Positions 60,341-64,000 of a stretch of DNA of 64,000 bases are shown here, one piece after another. The translations under genes were made by a program, and so were the position numbers. The DNA lies in the NCBI GenBank assembly GCA_013399305.1, contig VXAI01000049.1:836482-900481 (forward strand). The letters run 5' to 3'. The DNA comes from Rostratula benghalensis. Its lineage: Eukaryota; Chordata; Aves; Charadriiformes; Rostratulidae. Position 1 is the first letter of the stretch. The number at the start of each line of letters is the position of its first letter. The notes below the pieces were generated by a model that was given only the letters and a program-made list of their open reading frames with translations, ran no database searches and was not told the origin of the DNA.

Positions 60341-63300
60341 GGTGGCTGTCCTCTGTTTCTTATCCGAGGATGTGTGTAATAAGAGCAGATTACATCCTAC
60401 AGACTGCCTTTGCAATGGATGGTTGACTTTTTACAGCCTTGCATGTAATGAAGTAGAGTTAATATCGACTTATAAAAAATGCTATTTCTCTATTTGATTA
60501 TGATTAGTGTTTCTAAAGTGGAAAGTATTTAATTTTGCAGGAAAAAAAATAATCACAGGAGCCCACGGTATCAACGTGACTGAGAGCTGAGACATTTAAG
60601 ATTTCATGCATGTACTGATTTTAGCCTGAAAGTGTCTTGACTAATCCTCCATTATGATTATTATAAAACGTCTACATCTGCTTCACCCTTTCTCTATCAA
60701 TTTTATATTTAAAACTTGATATAATTTGCTAGTGTAGTAGAGCTGAATCACAGTCTAGAATGGAATTTACGATTTTCGCTGGAGTGAGTGAAATTTGATA
60801 TAAGATTCTAAGAAAAGCTACTTACAGCCCAATTGCAGTATAATCACATCACTTTAAATTTGTGTGAGAAAATGTTACAGTAATCTTGAATATAGTGATA
60901 TAAAACTATTTCTTGGTATTCTAAGAATAAAATGCTGTCATTATGTTAAGAAACGCTTAGATTCAATGCTTAGACAGCTTATATAAAATAAATATGGAGG
61001 GGGGAGACATGATTAACACCTTGGGGGTATGAGCTTAATGCCTCGAAGAGGAAGGTGAAGGAGAAATTTTCATGTGGCAAAACCAGTTCTCTATGTGTCT
61101 TTTTCCCCTCATTTATCCTATTAAAATAACTGTTAAAGCAGGTAAAACCAAACTGCTGGGGACAGAAGGATGCTCAGATGGAGGTGTGGGATTAGATGTT
61201 TTATAGCCCTACTGAGGGGAGTTAAAGAAGGGCCCTTAATGCTGACCTTGGTGTGTTAGAGCAGGAAGGGACACGGTGCTGCTCTCCCTCTGGACCTCGC
61301 TGGCTTTTAGGTCCCACGTGTGCCAGAGGATGCGCCTGTCCCCAGCGGGGCAGGAGCCTCCAGTGATGGCCCCCAGTGCTGGTGTGGGAGCTCCTGTCCC
61401 ACCTGGAGGTGCCTGGGAAGGCAGGCTGGAGGGGCAGCCCCAGAATTGGGTCTGCAGATTGGGTTGGGGTCCTGTGATGTCACCAGAAATAAGATATTAT
61501 GTGTAACGTGAGCTACTTAATAATAAATTCACTGTATAAATATAACTCATAAAATGCACACGTTGAACGGATGCTGTGAAACTGCGTATTTGCAAATGCC
61601 TTGCTCATGTGGAATCTAAATTGCTACAAAGTTGTAGAAAAAAATCTATATAAACAGGAGGCCTAGCCATGTAAGTTCTTTTGCATTTTAGCAATGTATT
61701 TCTTCCATGACAATTTATGTCTAGTTTATTTCAGCAACAAGTACGTGCTTGTGAGAGTGATCCCCAAAATAGTTTCATAGCTCATGATCACAAACAACTC
61801 TAGGTTAAAAAGCAAAGAAAGACAACATACTGTCACAGTATTTCTATATTTTTAAACAAATGCTAAAACTGCAGTGGCCTTCCCTTGGCTTTGTTACTTT
61901 AGTATGTTTATCTTAGCAGTTGGTCTCTCCCCCTATTTTAAGCTTCAGGGAATAACAGGGTGTGATGATAGCAAACGTACTTCAGAACTCTTTGAAGTAA
62001 CATCTGTAGATCTTGTGGAGTCTTTTTTATGTGAAACTTAGTGGGTTGGTCTAAGTTTGATATTTGTAGTAACCTTCCACAGAGGGAAAACTAGTCTCAG
62101 TATATGGAGGTGGAGGCAGAGATATACTCACAATCTACATTCGAGTCTCCGTGTTACTACCTTTGAAGCCAAGGTGGGCAGAATGGAAACATCCATTTTT
62201 GCCTACAAAGAGCCCAAATGGTAAATTCAAGCTCTTTTGACCATGTGACAGCAAAACATTTGGCATGTTTGCCTTGGAGAAAACTTTCAAGATTCGGACT
62301 AATTTGTAACACCGTAAGCTTCTGTAAATATTAGGACTGGGGCTGCACTTTGGACCATCTTTTAATATTTATGCATTTAAATAAGGAATATGTAGCATTA
62401 AAAATCTGGCATATATTGAATTGCCTCGACTGTCAGTCAACAGAATAATAATAGTGTGCATATTCATACAAAGTTACTTCTTGCATATAAAAACTTTTAT
62501 AGACTGTATCCTCCTTAAGGGATCTGAAAATGTCTAACACGAGACCATTAAATATTCCTTTCATTACTGTTCCTAAGACTCGCACAGTATCACACTTGGC
62601 AAAATATCATTCAGTTACTGCTTTTGGCCGTGGAATTCACTGAAGGAGTTCGTATTAAAGAGTTTGGCTGGAATTAGGGAGATTAAGTCAGTGCTTTTTA
62701 TTGTTATTGTCAATTTTTTTATTTGCTGGCTGGAAGCTTTTAAAGTAACTTCAAATATTTTCATTCTAATTGCTTTCCTAAAACTTGAAAATCTGTACTA
62801 TCTGCAAACAGTGCGTCTGATGGAGATTTGAGGATATATGAATAAAATATAAATGTCTATTTTCCTTTAGGATCTTGCCTAAGTATTTTATCCCACGGAG
62901 GTTTTTTTTGACTCTAAGCAAAGAGTAGAGAATATGTGCGTGTGCACATATATGCATGCATAGACACACGTAAATACATATATACACATATATGTAGAGA
63001 GAGAACTATTACCGTGGAAGATGTTTAAGACTCAGAAACTGGAATCTGAATGGTCCCCTTGAATTAAAAGCTTTTAAGATTTTAAATATCAAAAGCCTGT
63101 CAAATGTATGATTGTGCAGACACTTATGTGCAGATTGAATAATTAATGAACCACTGATGAGATTATTCAATTGCCTAAAAATCAGCATTAGGGATACAAC
63201 TGCAAAACTGGGTGCTTAAATGTATTTATTTTAACATTCTGTGCTCCTGTCTGCTGTTGGGTCTGCTCATCAGCAATGTCCTCTTAAGCAAATGAATCTT

Positions 63301-64000
63301 TCTGGTGTGAAATTCCCTGCAGGGAAGTCCTTTTGTTGTCACCGGGGCTCGCATCTCCTCCTGGCGCTTGCAGGGTCCTGATGCGGCGCGGTAGAGAATC
63401 CTGATGTGGAAGGAAGCGGAGAGAAATGACTGGAGTGTAGTAGGTTCTGGTGGCAGAAGTCACTAAGGCTAACAGTTCCCACGTAGGTTTTCACACGTAC
63501 GCGAGGATCTTTCCTAGAGCATTTGTGGGCAGAACCTAGCAGGAAACAAACCTGCTTCCAGATGGTGTGATCCACTGAAAATAAGAATAATACCGTAATC
63601 TGTCTCAGAAAGCTGATTTCTATTGTACTAACCTATAATAATCATCAGTTCGCTAACTGTAAATTTGCTGTAAGACTATGAATGGAGAGGCTCAGATATA
63701 ACACTTGGCCTATCTAATACGTGTCAACTAGCGGTCCAACACTGGGTGAAATTCTTCAAAAAAATGCATCTTTGCTGCCAAAAGCGTTCTCTCTCTCCAT
63801 GTACGCACACCCTGGTCCCAACTCTCCGTGGCCTCTTACCCTCAGCGACTCAGTCCTCCGCCTCCAGTGCCTGCGCGTCGTCTGTGCTGGAGAATCACTT
63901 ACTGGGTCCAGAGGGGTGCAGAAATTTCTGTGGGGAGCTGTGTAGTGGCAAAATGGGTCAAGGGATACACTTTTGTGTTCATTCTGAGATAAAATTACTT
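60341..64000. other. Intronic stretch, no gene seen
   Basis: AT-rich unique DNA. There is a GC-richer patch at 61255-61490, a TA/CA simple repeat at 62936-62998, and a CpG-containing patch at 63340-63420. No exon of TOX3 or of another gene is recognised. Confidence 0.6.
62936..62998. repeat. CA/TA-rich simple repeat
   Basis: An interrupted alternating purine/pyrimidine tract (GTGCGTGTGCACATATATGC, ACATATATACACATATATGT) followed by GAGAGA. Confidence 0.75.

Larger units (their letters stand above)
16788..64000 (+). other. TOX3: TOX3 intron 1 (partial, runs off the window)
   Basis: The intron starts at the GT donor after exon 1. I looked for TOX3 exon 2, which in mammals encodes a stretch starting FGNNNN, and found nothing like it, so the intron is inferred to extend past the window end. 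It holds CpG-rich DNA at its 5' end, nine CR1 loci, three MIR relics, simple repeats and otherwise unique AT-rich sequence. A long first intron is normal for TOX-family genes. An unrecognised internal exon cannot be excluded by eye. Confidence 0.75.

Noticed and set aside
1..64000. CRISPR array, tRNA or rRNA genes, bacterial operon or phage signals
   Set aside because: None seen; the sequence is an animal intron and flank. No regularly spaced direct repeats and no tRNA-like cloverleaf were found by eye.

Overview
This window is vertebrate nuclear DNA and almost certainly avian. It holds at least a dozen 5'-truncated CR1 retrotransposon copies with the typical 3' ends (TTCCAACC followed by ATTCTATG-like octamers). 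Unique sequence is AT-rich, with many homopolymer tracts and G/T-only tracts. No bacterial or viral gene organisation is visible: open frames outside CR1 are short and scattered, as expected by chance.

The one gene I can support is TOX3, on the + strand. Its first coding exon lies at 16686-16787 inside a CpG island. It encodes 34 residues beginning [11 protein letters not shown] and containing [10 protein letters not shown], and it ends at a GT splice donor in phase 0. The rest of the window to the right (16788-64000, over 47 kb) reads as the first part of TOX3 intron 1. I found no sequence resembling TOX3 exon 2, so the intron probably runs off the window. The left 15.5 kb is upstream flank without a recognisable gene. 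A 929-base assembly gap (15560-16488) sits immediately 5' of the exon and probably hides the transcription start and core promoter. A second GC-rich block at about 18.0-18.3 kb has a perfect NRF1-type palindrome and could be an alternative promoter.

The flank and intron are peppered with repeats: CR1 copies in both orientations, including two head-to-head pairs; one CR1 with part of its reverse transcriptase frame, running into a gap; three decayed MIR-type SINE relics; and several short, ancient, imperfect palindromes sharing a GAAGTCAATGGGA-like arm. Other gaps are at 43297-44010 and 59006-59015.

The most unusual structure is a perfect 72-base inverted repeat (25869-25940 against 26738-26809) enclosing 797 bases of unique-looking DNA. 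I cannot assign it to any known element. Other points of interest are two isolated CpG-dense patches deep in the intron (28351-28401 and 49002-49044), a homeodomain-type palindrome at 58773-58791, a 49-base tandem duplication, and two stretches that read like unidentified, decayed coding sequence. I do not see a novel multi-gene system here.
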